From Bubalus kerabau (lineage: Eukaryota; Chordata; Mammalia; Artiodactyla; Bovidae), in assembly GCF_029407905.1 (NCBI RefSeq), contig NC_073627.1, positions 47,609,001 through 47,673,000 of the forward strand: 64,000 nucleotides of DNA, read 5' to 3'. Shown here piece after piece: positions 10,162 to 20,926 of this stretch. The notes beneath the pieces are model-generated. The model searched no databases, was not told where the DNA came from, and was given only the letters and a program-made list of their open reading frames with translations. A program made the position numbers and the translations under genes. Positions within the stretch are counted from its first letter, which is position 1, and each line of letters begins with the position of its first letter.

Positions 10162-11117
10162 ATCAGCTGTGCACCTCATCTCCTGTAACCCACCTCCCTA
10201 ATTCATTTCTCTCCTTTTCCTTTCCTTGATCTTCTATCTTAACCCTATTTCTTAACTCCTTGGCCATTGTAATGTTCCCTTCCTCCATTCCTTCTTTTGT
10301 CTCCATGCCCTTCTCCCTAAATCCACCATCTGCTGTCTCTCATCCTGTCCTTCTCTTCCCCATCCAGCCCCTGAAGGTCATGCCTCCATCACTTGGCTGG
10401 CCTTTGTTAGACGTGATTGAACACAATCTCTAGCTCTAACTCCACAAGTTTCTTTTGCCCCTTATTGAGCTTAATGATTTATGTCTTGTAATGGACACAA
10501 ATGGGCAAGAATTCCTGGATCTCATTAATAATTTTAAGCATGCCAGAAGTAGGATTTTAAATCCTAAGCAAAAATTAAATGGCCATGAAATCTTTGTTTG
10601 CTTCCCAGGAGAAATCCCATTTCAACTTGACAGCTTAATTAAAATCTGGGTAAATTGGACACAACACTTAATAAACAGGATTTGGCAAGCCTGGGAAGGA
10701 GATAGAAGGGAGGTGAGAGTGGGAGAAAATGAAGCTCACAATGTAACAAAAGGAAATTAAGTTATGGGAGTTCTCTCTCCCTTAGCGCGACCTTTCTGGG
10801 AGCTTCAGATATCTTCAAATGACATGCCTGACTCACACGATTCTGAGAGAATTGATTTTCTTCTCTGACTCTAATTTTCTCCAGGGTCATATTATTCCAC
10901 AGGGCAGGAAAGCCATTGTTTGAGAATGCTCTTGGAGGATCTTTGCTTTCTTCCCTTTTGGGGTTCATATCTGACTCCTTCTGGACCAAGTTTCTTGCAA
11001 GCCCAAAGTCTGCTGGGAAAGTTGTCGGTAGGCTGTGGGGGTTGGAGGGACGGGAATGAGGGACTGCCTTGTCTGGTGGGCCCCATGAACATGCTCATCT
11101 TTAGCTTCAATCTTTTT
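10162..11117. other. repeat-free block with AT-rich candidate regulatory segment
   Basis: The first part is pyrimidine-rich. From about 10440 to 10760 it is AT-rich with homeodomain-like cores (TAATTAA, ATTAATAATT, CTTAATAAAC) and one frame stays open for 101 codons (10455-10760). No protein domain is recognisable. I read it as a possible conserved non-coding element, not an exon. Confidence 0.35.
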
Positions 11118-11556
11118 TAAATTTTATATATTTTTTATTTTATATTGGAGTACAGCCCATTAACAATGAAACTGTATGTATACATATATATACATACAGC
11201 CATATTTATACATGTACCCATCCTTCCCCAAACTTCTTTCCCATCCAGGCTGCCACATAACAGAGGTCCATGTGCTATACAGTAAGTCCTTGCTGTTTAT
11301 CCATTTTAAATATAGCAGTGTGTACACATCCTTCCCAAAGTACCCAACTATCCCTTCTCCCATGGCAACTGTAAGTTCATTCTCTAAGTCTGTGAGTCTG
11401 TTTCTGCTTTGTAAGTTCATTTGCATCATTTCTTTTTAGATTCCTCTGATAAGGAATGCTAGTCCTCCTTCTCTGTCTGACTTACTTCACTCAGTATGAT
11501 AATCTCTAGGTCCTTTCATTGCTGCAGATGGCATTATTTCATTCTTTTTAATTAAC
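11118..11556 (-). mobile_element. L1 LINE 3' untranslated region
   Basis: Reverse complement shows the ruminant L1 3' end order: 'gcagcaatgaaaggacctagagattatcatactgag', 'cttacaaagcagaaacagactcacagactta', 'tatatttaaaatggataaaca', 'tactgtatagcacatggacc'. Ends next to 'ttttaaattttatat', the A-rich tail. Confidence 0.87.
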
Positions 11557-11559
11557 CTC

Positions 11560-12044
11560 AGTCTTTTCTTTCATTTTATGGCCTTGCCTTTTCCTGAGAT
11601 CTGCTCTTTGACCATGAGTTTCTATGGTCAAAGTATTTCCACTTCTAGCAAGATTTAGATTCTTCTCTGACTCTGCTGTCTTTACCTGCTGTGGGTGATC
11701 AGGCTTAGAGGTCCAGCCTGGGACCTGGCTGCAGACTTCATCAATGAGATCAATGACCATCTTACCCAGAGTTCATGAGTGGACTTAGGCAGAGGCTCTG
11801 AGAAGTTCTCCGGTTTCCATTCTCAGCATCCTTAGCAGAACACGGGGTCTCATCATGTAAGTAAGCTCACTGTGTAGAAGGGGAAGACTGGGAATAGGAA
11901 GAAGGCAGTTACAGAGCTTCCTACCTCCACTCACTCGGATGGGATTACTTTTCCACTTACATTGAGGAAGGTCACATCTCTCCCCCATCAGTTGCCTGTT
12001 GCCTTGACCTTATCTTGACATTCAGCAGTAATTTACCTATGTGT
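11560..12044. other. single-copy DNA, nothing recognised
   Basis: No repeat and no domain-bearing open frame. Confidence 0.4.
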
Positions 12045-12053
12045 AGTTGCCAC

Positions 12054-12315
12054 GTGGGGTTCTCCAGGAGAGAATACTGGAGTGGGTGGCCACTTGATGC
12101 GAAGAGCCAACTCATTAGAAGAGACCCTGATGCTGGGAAAGATTGAAGGCAGAAGGAGAAGGAGCAGCAGAGGATGAGATGGTTAGATAGCATCATCGGC
12201 TCATTGGACATAAATCTGAGCAAACTCCAGGAAATAGTGAGGACAGAGGAGCCTGGCGTGCTGCAGTCCATGGGGTTGCAAAGAGCTGGGCATGACTTAG
12301 TGACTGAACAACATA
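12054..12315 (+). mobile_element. chimeric Bov-A / BovB insertion with one target-site duplication
   Basis: Starts with 'gtggggttctccaggagagaatactggagtgggt' (a piece of Bov-A read on its reverse strand) and continues at 'ggccacttgatgcgaagagcc' as forward BovB to 'gactgaacaac'. The whole composite lies between AGTTGCCAC (12045-12053) and AGTTGCCAC (12316-12324), so both parts arrived in one event. The switch falls at a shared 'gg(c)cac'. Confidence 0.85.
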
Positions 12316-12324
12316 AGTTGCCAC

Positions 12325-12750
12325 ACGCTTCTTTTAAAGTAAGGTTGCCTATCTGTCTTGTGCAGAAAAAAAAAAATGTTTCAAAGAAAGAAAGAAATTA
12401 AAATGCATTTCAAACTATTTTATTCTTCAGTGAAAAACCTCGACTGGTGGAACTGGCCACAAGCACCTGGACAATGATCTCCCAGGCAGGTGCGGGATTG
12501 GCTGACCTTTGAACACAAGCTACTGTTGAGGAAGAAAACAATTTTCATCACCACTTATGGTCTCCTCTGACTTCCATGAAAGAATATGTAAACTTCAAGC
12601 TGGTGGAAACCCTGGCAAATATCTGGGTGAAGAAGCTGAGCCTTGCAATTGAGGAAGTGACTGGCCCAAGCCCCTCAATGAAGTTGCACTGAGCTATCAG
12701 GCTGATGGCTTCTTCTGTCAGCAAATAACCTTAACTTACAATGACATGCA
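12325..12750. other. single-copy DNA with A-rich patch
   Basis: An A10 run then '(gaaa)n' at about 12366-12398. The rest shows no repeat or gene. Confidence 0.45.
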
Positions 12751-12965
12751 GGCTTCCCAGGCAGTGAAGTGGGAAAGAATCCACCCGCCAATGCAGAAGA
12801 TGTGGGTTTGATCCCTGGGTCCAAAGGAGCCCCTGGAGAAGGAAATAGCAACCCAATCCAGTATTCTTGCCTGGAAAATCCCATGGATAGAGGAGCCTGA
12901 AGGGCTATAGTCTCTGAGGCCACACAGAATTGGACACGATTGAGTGACTGAGCACACACGCAGAG
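12751..12965 (+). mobile_element. Bov-tA SINE, diverged
   Basis: 'ggcttcccaggcagtgaagtgggaaagaatccacccgccaatgcag' through 'ggacacgattgagtgactgagcacac'. The head carries more substitutions than its neighbour. Confidence 0.9.
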
Positions 12966-12997
12966 AGAGGCTTGTGGCCTTATTATATTTGGCTATT

Positions 12998-13208
12998 GGA
13001 CTTCCCTGGTGTCTCAGATGGTAAAGTGTCTGCCTACAATGCGGGAGACCTGGGTTCGATCCCTGGGTCAGGAAGATCCCCTGGAGAAGGAAATGGCAAC
13101 CCACTCCAGTTCTCTTGCCTGGAAAACCCCATGGACGGAGGAGCCTGGTAGGCTACAGTCCATTGGGTTGCAAAGAGTCGGACACGACTGAGCGACTTCA
13201 CTTCACTT
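12998..13208 (+). mobile_element. Bov-tA SINE, well preserved
   Basis: 'ggacttccctggtgtctcagatggtaaag' through 'gtcggacacgactgagcgac' with 'ttcacttcacttca' tail. Retains CpGs (gttcgat, gtcggacacgac), suggesting a younger copy. Flanked by the short repeat ATTGG. Confidence 0.93.
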
Positions 13209-13379
13209 CATTGGTATTTCTAGCTTCATGCAAAGCTATAGTTTTGCCAAGTCGCCTGCTCATTGAGAATACATTTCATTCTTTTACACTGACTTCCATA
13301 AAAAAGCAAAAGAGGTGTTCTTGCTTCAAGGACCTTAGTGGCCTAAGTTGTTGAGTTTGGGTAGGAAAGGGTTGCAGTG

Positions 13380-13970
13380 ATAGAGTGAAAGATGAAGGTG
13401 CTTGGTGGTGGCCTGGAACCAGAGGTAGAAACTGGGAGTGACTACAAATAAATAGGAATGAGGTGTTTTTGTTTTTGTTTTTTTCCTGGCATGATGGAAA
13501 GTTTCTAAAATTAGATTGTGGTGATGATTTTACAACTTTGTAAATTTGCTAAAGGTTATTCAGTTGTACACTGAAAAATGAATGGGACTTCCCTGGTGGC
13601 TTAGTGGATAAGTATCCACCCACCAATGCAGGGGACATGGGTTCAGTCCCAGTTCAGGGAGATTCCACATGCCGCAGAGCAACTAAACCCTCAAGCCTCA
13701 ACTACTGAGCCCACATGTTGCAGGTACTGAGCCTGCAATGCATGCCCCAGAGCCTGTGCTCTGCAACAAAAGGAAGCCGCCAAGTAAGAAACCTGCGCAC
13801 CGAAGTTAGAGAGAACCCCGCTCACTGAAACTAGAGAAAGCCCAGGCTGCGATGATGACCCAGCATGGCCAACAATAATAATGACAATTATAAAATAAAT
13901 AAATAAAATTATTCTTTTAAAATGAATGAATTTTTTGGTGTATCAATTGTACCTTGCAAAGCTATTTCTC
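13380..13970 (+). mobile_element. L1M 3' end split by a CHR SINE
   Basis: 'attgtggtgatgattttacaactttgtaaatttgctaaa...gttgtacactg' and, after the inserted CHR, 'ttttttggtgtatcaattgtacc' are consecutive parts of old L1M 3' ends. Interrupted at 13585-13918. Confidence 0.65.
13585..13918 (+). mobile_element. full-length CHR SINE with perfect target-site duplication
   Basis: 334 bp from 'gacttccctggtggcttagtgg' through the long body ('gcaactaaaccctcaagcctcaactactgagc', 'gaaactagagaaagcccaggc') to an '(aaat)n' tail. Flanked by AAAATGAATG at 13575-13584 and 13919-13928. Best preserved CHR of the window. Confidence 0.92.
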
Positions 13971-13974
13971 CAAA

Positions 13975-14393
13975 AACTAAAGAAAGAAAGAAAGACATGA
14001 CTGAGAGTGAGGGCTCAGATAACACTTGCAGGAGACAGAAGATTATAAATCCTGGAGCTCCAGGTTGGTTTGTGTTTGGACTCTTGAAGGCTCTCTACCT
14101 CCAGGAAACAGGGCAATGTTTGAAGCTGATAGCTCCATTTCTAATTAGTTAGACTCCAGATCCTTGTCTAAGGGCTCAGTCTTGATCAGACAGTTCTTCA
14201 GTTTCTGTCAAATGCATGTTGAGTTGGGTGACATTTAGGAGGGACAACATATGCATTGTTAACCACACACCCCTCTGGGCGGTGGAACGCTTGTTTGATC
14301 CTCATAGAGCAGCTGTTTGTGCTCCATTAGCCTAGATATCCCTGGAACTGTGTTTGCAGCTGTTACAATAATATTCTTTTCATTTTATCAAAG
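13975..14393. other. single-copy DNA, nothing recognised
   Basis: A (GAAA)n patch at about 13980-13997. A 76-codon open frame (13922-14152) starts inside L1M and is not credible as a gene. Confidence 0.4.
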
Positions 14394-14780
14394 TTGAATC
14401 GATGCTTTTGAACTGTGGAGTTGGAGAAGACTCTTGAGAATCCCTTGGACTACAAGGAGATCAAACCAGTCCATCCTAAAGGAAATCAGTCCTGAATATT
14501 CATTGGAAGGACTGATGCTAAAGCTGAAGCTCCAATACTTTGGCCATGTGATGTAAAGAGCTGACTCACTGGAAAAGACTCTGATGCTGGAAAAGATTGA
14601 GGGCAGGAGGAGAAGGGGGTAACAGAGGGTGAAATGGTTGGATGGCATCACTGACTCGATGGACATGAGTTTGAGCAACCTCCAGGAGATAGTGAAGGAC
14701 AGCGGAAACTGGTGTGCTGCAGTCCATAGGGTCACAATGAGTCAGATACAGCTTGGCGACTGAACAACAACAACAAGAAT
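14394..14780 (+). mobile_element. BovB LINE, 5'-truncated 3' end
   Basis: From 'gatgcttttgaactgtggag' (the 'AFELWCWRRLLR' coding segment) to 'gcgactgaacaacaacaacaag'. In-frame stops ('gatgtaaagagc', 'ggggtaacag') show it is dead. Confidence 0.93.
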
Positions 14781-15384
14781 GAAATGACCACATAAAGACT
14801 ATATAGGCATTTCTCACTAATATAGTGACCATTATATTACTACTGGATGAGCTTTCCATAAGACCCAAGTTAGCAAGTACCCCCACAGAATTTAGTACCA
14901 GGGGAAAAAATGTTTCTCTCCTGAAAACTTGAATTACTTATTTGATTGGCAGTGGGAGCAACTGAACCCCAGTGCAGGCAGCTTCTTCTTCTCCTTTGTC
15001 CTCCTCCTCTTCCTCTTTCTTCTTCTTCATCCCTGTCTTCTTCTGTTTTGCCCTGATTGCCAGGCCACTCTGAGCTAAAGTGAGAGCAGAGCCACAGGTA
15101 TGTCATCTCTGATTCAAGTGTTCCCTGCTCTCTGGTCCATTTCAGGTTGCTCCCACACATTCTTTCAATCAAATGTTTCTCGAGCACATGGCACGGTCCA
15201 TGAGCCATATAAGACTCTGGGGTTGGCTTGATGGCTAAGACATGATCCTTGCCCTCACAGAGGGAGACAAGGGAATAATGGCAAATAGAATCTCAAAATA
15301 AGGGCCTGCTCCAGTTGCTACAGGAATAGAGAAAGGAGGCGGCAGTAGGCACAGAGAAACAGAGGACAACTTTCCAGGGCAGTA
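14781..15384. other. single-copy DNA with a polypyrimidine tract
   Basis: The (CTT/CCT)-rich tract is listed separately. 'ttctcgagcacatggcacggtccatgagcc' near 15177-15206 may be a faint L2 relic. Confidence 0.35.
14981..15043. repeat. polypyrimidine (TTC/CCT) tract
   Basis: Nearly pure C/T strand ('ttcttcttctcc...cctcctcctcttcctctttcttcttcttc'); can adopt triplex forms in principle. Confidence 0.75.
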
Positions 15385-15394
15385 TACTAACTAT

Positions 15395-15587
15395 GGGCTT
15401 CCCCATTGGCTCAGAGGTGAAAAATCCGCCTGCAATGCCGGACATGGAGGAGATGCAGATTCGATCTCTGGGGTCAACAACATCCCCTGGAGGAAGGCAT
15501 GACAACCCACTCCAGTATTCTTGCTTGGAGAATCCATGGACAGCAGAACCTGGCGGGCTACAGTCCATGGGGCAGCAAGCATGCGCT
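15395..15587 (+). mobile_element. Bov-tA SINE with perfect target-site duplication
   Basis: 'gggcttccccattggctcagagg' to 'ccatggggcagcaagcatgcgct'; the 3' end is shortened. Flanked by TACTAACTAT at 15385-15394 and 15588-15597. Confidence 0.94.
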
Positions 15588-15597
15588 TACTAACTAT

Positions 15598-16424
15598 ATT
15601 TTCTTATTTTCTGAATTCTTGATGCTCTGGCATTTGTGACCTCAAATGGGGAAAGACTGTCCCTCCCAAGGCTAGCCAATTCTTAGTGATCACAAAGTGC
15701 TAGGGAACACACCTTTGATATGTAAACTAATCAATCCAGGGCCCAAATTCAGAACCACTTCTACCAGGTGCTTACATTCCAGGAGCCAATATTCCTCTGC
15801 CCTAAGTCACCTAGGGCCAGGTTCAGACAACTGGAGGCCATCCTTCTGACCCAGAGCCTGCCAACACTATTCAAATGAGCCACTCCTAAGCTGCTTCCCT
15901 GCTCTGGTTTGCCTTTCTCATGGAAAACACAATCCAGGTTTTGGATCCTGCTTTTTCCACACCTCCCCTGCTCCCTGATCAAATCTGGTGCTTTCCCCTG
16001 TGACCCTGCATGGCATGGCATGCCCCCTCCTCTCGGGAAATGTAAGAAATAAAAATCATCTTTCAATGGCGTTCGTCTCTCCAGGTCATCATTCAGTTAC
16101 CCTCATGAATGAAATCCTGTGGGAACAGTTGATACAAATAGCTAATGCTTGATGGGTGATGGGGAATTTACTAGATGGAAAGGTATTTAAGAAGGAGAAC
16201 TAGCTTATGCATTGGCCCACAGACTTGGTGAGACAGGAGCACTAGGGTGCTGTGTCTAATGCATATTTTTAGCTCTTTAAAGGCAGTCTGTTAACATTCT
16301 TTCTGCCATGTGAATGGAGCATAAATGATAAATAACAGAGTCTGCACCAAGTCTTAGCTGCACAAGATTGAATTTCCTTATATTCAGGTTTGGGCTGCTC
16401 TTTCGTTTCCTCAAATGCAGAACA
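15598..16424. other. single-copy DNA with candidate conserved segment
   Basis: The 101-codon reverse frame at 15761-16066 has no domain. The AT-rich segment around 16130-16360 holds clustered homeobox/POU-like words (aatgcatattt, gcataaatgataaata, gttaacatt). Confidence 0.35.
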
Positions 16425-16665
16425 TAGCACAGTGCAGACTTTGAATTCTGACTCTATCTCTTGTTAGCTATGCGTCTCTGTGTCTTTGTTCAAATTCTTA
16501 AGCTTTCTCTGCTTCAGTTTCCTCATCTAGAAGAGGAAATAAGACCAAGAGCCTCCTCAGAAAAGTTGTTGTGAGGATTACATAGCTAAATATTTGTAAA
16601 ATACTTAAAATGGTGGCCAACATGTAATAAGGGCTATGCAAGGATTTGCTACATTATTTTCTGAA
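16425..16665 (+). mobile_element. MIR SINE
   Basis: 'tttgaattctgactctatctcttgttagctatg', 'cttcagtttcctcatctagaagaggaaataag', 'gttgttgtgaggattacatagctaaa' follow the MIR consensus order over its whole length. Confidence 0.85.
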
Positions 16666-16851
16666 TCTTGTTGTGTGAAGGGTACTGTGCTAAAATTTTA
16701 GAATTTATAAAGATGTAGAATGTATGTTCCTACCCCACAAAGAGTTTACAAGTATGAGAGCCTAGAGAAGTTTGGAAGATTGAAGGGTTGCTCATGAAAC
16801 TATATTTGCATGAGATGTTGAAAGTGTTGAAGGTGATAATAGATGAATATG

Positions 16852-17069
16852 TGTGTGTGGGTATCGGTCGCTCAGTTGTGTCTGACCCTTTGTGACCCCA
16901 TGGACTGTAACTCTCCAGGTTCCTCTGCCCATGGAATTCTCCAGGCAAGAATACTGAAGTGGGTTGCTATTCTCTTCTCCAGGGGCTCTTTCTGACTTAG
17001 GGATCAAACCTGGGTCTCCAGCATTGTAGGCAGATTCTTTGCCATCTGAGCCACCACAGAAGCCCTAAC
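16852..17069 (-). mobile_element. Bov-A2 SINE with perfect target-site duplication
   Basis: Reverse orientation, with a short (TG)n at its tail side, 'gtcgctcagttgtgtctgaccc' and terminal 'gagccaccacagaagccc'. Flanked by AGATGAATATG at 16841-16851 and 17070-17080. Confidence 0.95.
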
Positions 17070-17124
17070 AGATGAATATGGTAACCCTTAATTACTCTCC
17101 AATAGAAAACAGAAAACAAACTGA

Positions 17125-17300
17125 ACTGGGGTACAAACAGCACTGGGTTTTGAGTCCAACAGACCTGGGTTCAAGGTCTGGGTCAACTGTCTTCCAGCTT
17201 TGTCATTTCCAAGCCATGTGATCCAATTAGTCAATTTCTGTGAATCTGAGTTTTCTCACTAGTATAATGTAGGTAACAATATCTACTACAGCAAATGGGA
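17125..17300 (+). mobile_element. MIR SINE
   Basis: 'gagtccaacagacctgggttcaaggtctgggtcaactgtcttccagctttgtc' and 'aatttctgtgaatctgagttttctcactagtataatgtaggtaac' follow the MIR order. Confidence 0.75.
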
Positions 17301-17304
17301 GCAA

Positions 17305-17490
17305 AACAGATAACAATAACTGATATTTACTGAGCACTTGCCATGTGCTAGGAACTGGACTAAGAATTCCATGAGGAGGTCAGCTTAAAGAAAGGTCAGC
17401 AACTCCATGTCCAAGGTCAGCAATAAGTGGCTGAGCTGGAATTTGAAACTAGACAGTTTGATTCCAGTGACTGTTCTAAAAACTGTTATT
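17305..17490 (-). mobile_element. MIR SINE, opposite to its neighbour
   Basis: 'ctgatatttactgagcacttgccatgtgctaggaactgg' then 'ccaaggtcagcaataagtggctgagctggaatttgaaac' is MIR in reverse. Confidence 0.75.
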
Positions 17491-18519
17491 TTATGCTAAA
17501 TCACTCAGAGTAGTCCTGGAGCCAGCAGGCACTCAGATAATGATAACAGTTATTATTAACTGTGTAATATCCTTAATCTATTTGACTAACAGCCAATGAC
17601 CCTTTAAGACTCTCTTCAAGTATTATATTTTTCTTCTCATCCCCGGAACCAGCCTGGTGATGCTCCTATGATATATCACTCTGGGCAAGCATAGGCCCAA
17701 TTCTCTGAAAATCCTCAGCTTCATATTTTCTTCAAGTGAATAAAAGGGAAGGTCTTATCGAGTCCCAGGGACATTAATCAAAGATTAATCCAATAAAGTT
17801 AGTAATGAAACAGTCTGATTAGAAAAACAACATGAACTGCAACCATTTGCAGATGGGGAACATTAGATCCAATCAATGCTTTACTCCAAATGGATTTAAT
17901 GCAAAAACACCAGGACCTGAAAGCCAAGGAAGCCCAAGGAATTCTGGGAGCCAACTTGGGGTTGACTTGGCCTGGTAGCAACCCTACAGTCTTCAGCCAA
18001 GTCAACTCAGGTATTGGAACCAATGCCAAGCCAGGGCAAGGAGCAAAGCTGGCAACTCAGCCCATCAGAATATCCCTAACAGCAGATGATATCAGCATGA
18101 TGATGTCACTTCTAAATTCTTCCCGTTCAAGGTGGGAAGGCAGCCGGAGCCAAATCCAGACCCTCCCAGTTTAAGATCTGTGGCTCCACCCTTAATAAGA
18201 GCAATGCCATGTGTACCCTGCTGCCTCAGGGAATGGCTTTTCAGATCCTGGGCAGAGTGTTTAACATTCAAAAGGCAATATGCACATAAGCTGGGCTTAT
18301 GCACATAAATTCACTTGACTAAATTATGTTAAGAAAGGAGAAAATAGCTTAATTCCATAACCAACTTTTGTCTCATTTGTGGCTTTCCTTTTCTGTTCTG
18401 ACTAATTTTCATTCCCCCAACAAAAGGCATGGCAATGAGAAGCAGTGGCAGGAATACCAGGAAACAGACTGACTTGAGTCCATCTCTGGGTTATGGCTAT
18501 AGGTGGTGGATGGTGGAGA
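17491..18519. other. single-copy DNA with an 11-bp inverted repeat
   Basis: About 1 kb without recognisable repeats. A 94-codon frame (17890-18174) has no domain. GTTGACTTGGC (17961-17971) and GCCAAGTCAAC (17996-18006) are perfect reverse complements. Confidence 0.4.
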
Positions 18520-18524
18520 GGCAG

Positions 18525-18632
18525 GATACTCCAGAGTAGTGTAAAGAGAAGAGGTGAGAGTGGGTTTGAATATGGCTCTGGTACCTCTAAGCTGTCTGAA
18601 TTTCAGTTTGCTTATCTTTAAAATGTAGGGTT
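18525..18632 (+). mobile_element. MIR SINE fragment
   Basis: 'gggtttgaatatggctctggtacctctaagctgtctgaatttcagtttgcttatctttaaaatg' is a diverged MIR middle part. The BovB insertion cuts it off. Confidence 0.6.
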
Positions 18633-18638
18633 TTAAAA

Positions 18639-19003
18639 GAATTCATGCTTTTGAACTGTGGTGTTGGATAAGACTCTTGAGAACCCCTTGGACTGCAAGG
18701 AGATCCAACCAGTCAATCCTAAAGGAAATCAGTCCTGAATGTTCATTGGAAGGACTGATGATGAAGTTGAAGCTCCAATACTTTGGCCACCTGGTGCAAA
18801 GAACTGACTTATTGGAAAAGACCCTGATGCTGGGAAAGATTGAAGGCAGGAGGAGAAGGGGATAACAGAGAATGAGATGATTGGATGGCATCACCAACTC
18901 GATGGACATGAGTTTCAGCAAGCTCCGCAAGTTGGTGATGGACAGGGAGGCCTGGTCCCTGGGGTTGCAAAGAGTTGCACTGAGCAACTGAACTGAACTG
19001 AAA
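18639..19003 (+). mobile_element. BovB LINE, 5'-truncated 3' end
   Basis: Starts at 'agaattcatgcttttgaactg', as does the 14.4 kb copy, and ends 'gcaactgaactgaactga'. A deletion near 18955 removed part of the 'gcgtgctgcgattcatgg' segment. The arginine codon in 'aggggataacagag' is destroyed. Confidence 0.93.
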
Positions 19004-19206
19004 TGAAAATGTGGGATAAACATTAACTTAAAATGTTTAGCCACAGGTAAGATAATGGTAGAGTAGATAACTCAATTAAAAATTATTTAGTGCTTATTAG
19101 ATCCCTGATAAGACACACTTATAACAATCATCCCCTTTTCTCCATTAGAGTAGCAATGTTTTTGTCCTCCATGCCCTGGGTGAAAATTGGCAAAAGTCAA
19201 ATGAAC

Positions 19207-19250
19207 GGATGGGTGGACAGATTGGATGAGTAGATGGATGGGTGGTAGGG
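19207..19250. repeat. degenerate (GGAT)n tract
   Basis: 'gatgggtggacagattggatgagtagatggatgggtgg' shows interrupted tetranucleotide units. Confidence 0.6.
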
Positions 19251-19920
19251 CCTAAGAGAAGTCCAGAAACTACAGAGCAACAAGTCAATTTTTGAAGAAG
19301 AATCAAGAAATCCTTTGTGGGGTCTCAGGGGGAAGATAACAGAATGGGAAAGCCACATGAATGGGGAAGGAGTGAACAAACAGGATGGGAGATGAAAGAG
19401 GGCAGAAAAAGTGCCCAAGAGTGTTCAGGAAAGACAGTGTGTATGGAATGCACTAGTCTTGAATTTCTAGACGCCGTCAACCCCGGCATTCAGGGCATGG
19501 GCTCCTGAAGCAAGTGAAGGGCATCAGCAGTGAGGTATCAGCACAGAAACTGGAGTGACCCTCAAGAAGCCAGGTGCCCAATGTGGACCCCTTCCTTCCT
19601 TCAATTTGGGAGGGACCAGGAGTCAAACTTAACATCTTGTCTGAGCAAAGTCCTAACAATAGCCTTGACACTAATGTCAGGAGTGTGGCCAGAATTGGGG
19701 TGAACAGCAGGGATACTCCAAAGTCAGCATCCATCTTTTCTCAGCCACGGTGGCTGCACCCCCACCCCCCTGTCCCCCATCTCTCCACCAATTAATTTAT
19801 CCAGATCAAATGGAATCATGGATAGGAGATGGAAAGCATGCAGTATTTTCTGAAGCTCTGATAAAAGACTAATCTTGGTGAGGAGGTGACAGAAGAAGCT
19901 GGACCATTTGGCTTATGCCT

Positions 19921-19950
19921 GGGGGTGGGGTGGGGGTCGGGGAGGGTGGG
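19921..19950 (+). other. potential G-quadruplex motif
   Basis: Six runs of three or more G separated by one- or two-base loops (G5 T G4 T G5 TC G4 A G3 T G3) satisfy the canonical G-quadruplex pattern several times over. Whether it folds in the cell is unknown. Confidence 0.75.
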
Positions 19951-20926
19951 ACCAGCCACAGGGCCTCAGCTGAAAGGCCTTAGGGATGTTTTAGAGTTAG
20001 GACACATGAACAACTAATCTTCCAGGATCCTAGCCCAATGTGACTAAGCTTGTTCTAGTCTAGCAGTGTTTGGCTCTGTCCAGCTCAGCCCAGTTTCCAC
20101 TTGCCCACATCTACCCAGTGTATCCAGTTCAGCCCGGATGACACCAGTCCAAAGCAACTTTCTCTAGCACCACTCAGCAGAGCCCTCTCTGTTCCATGTA
20201 GTTACAATGACTTGGACTTACACTTTATGATCACTGATGATGGATAGACAGACAATGACAAATGGCCAACCTAGAGGTAAGCTTCAAAGATGATGTGGAA
20301 GTTCTCACAAGGCAGATCTCAGGATCTGTGTCCACCTGAGACAGGTGGTGATGAGGGTTCTAAACACTGGAGCTTCTAAGCCTGCCCACTCTAGGCATTC
20401 CTTACTAGTTTGCCCTTCTCGGAAACAATGGGAGAACATGATGATAGCACTCTGGACCATGCAACTCTAAATAATAAATATATGGTTTTGTGCTTAATTA
20501 GATAGGTAAGTAAAGTACATTAACAATTTAGAAACATATATGAAAGAAGGGAAATATTAGTTGAAAGAATCCTATTCTTCATCTTATTTTCCTTTCTGAG
20601 TTGAGGGAAAAAATCAACAATATGGGTTAGCATAGTAACACATTCTTCTGCAGGTCAGGGCTTGATAATTACTGTTTTTGAAGGACACACTCACTTGGGA
20701 GTTAAGATCTCTGGGTGAGCACCAACCCTTCCCTGTGCTCCTAACTCACCTCTAGCCTCCTAGCACATCACCATGAGGTCAGGCTGCGACCTTGTCTTCA
20801 TCAAGGAGCTTTTGTGTCTGTTCTTCCATCTTCTCGTTCCTTTTTGTTAATCTTGGACCCTCATCTTTGTCAAGTTCCTTCCCTGAGTGGGGTGCCATCA
20901 AACATCCCTCCCTTGCCCCATTTCTA

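Larger units (their letters stand above)
19004..20926. other. single-copy DNA upstream of the retrovirus
   Basis: About 1.9 kb with a degenerate (GGAT)n patch and a G-rich tract listed separately. Small open frames have no recognised domains. No promoter or gene supported. Confidence 0.4.

Noticed and set aside
17890..18174. 94-codon forward frame in single-copy DNA
   Set aside because: No domain, no homology I recognise, and no splice or start context that I can support.
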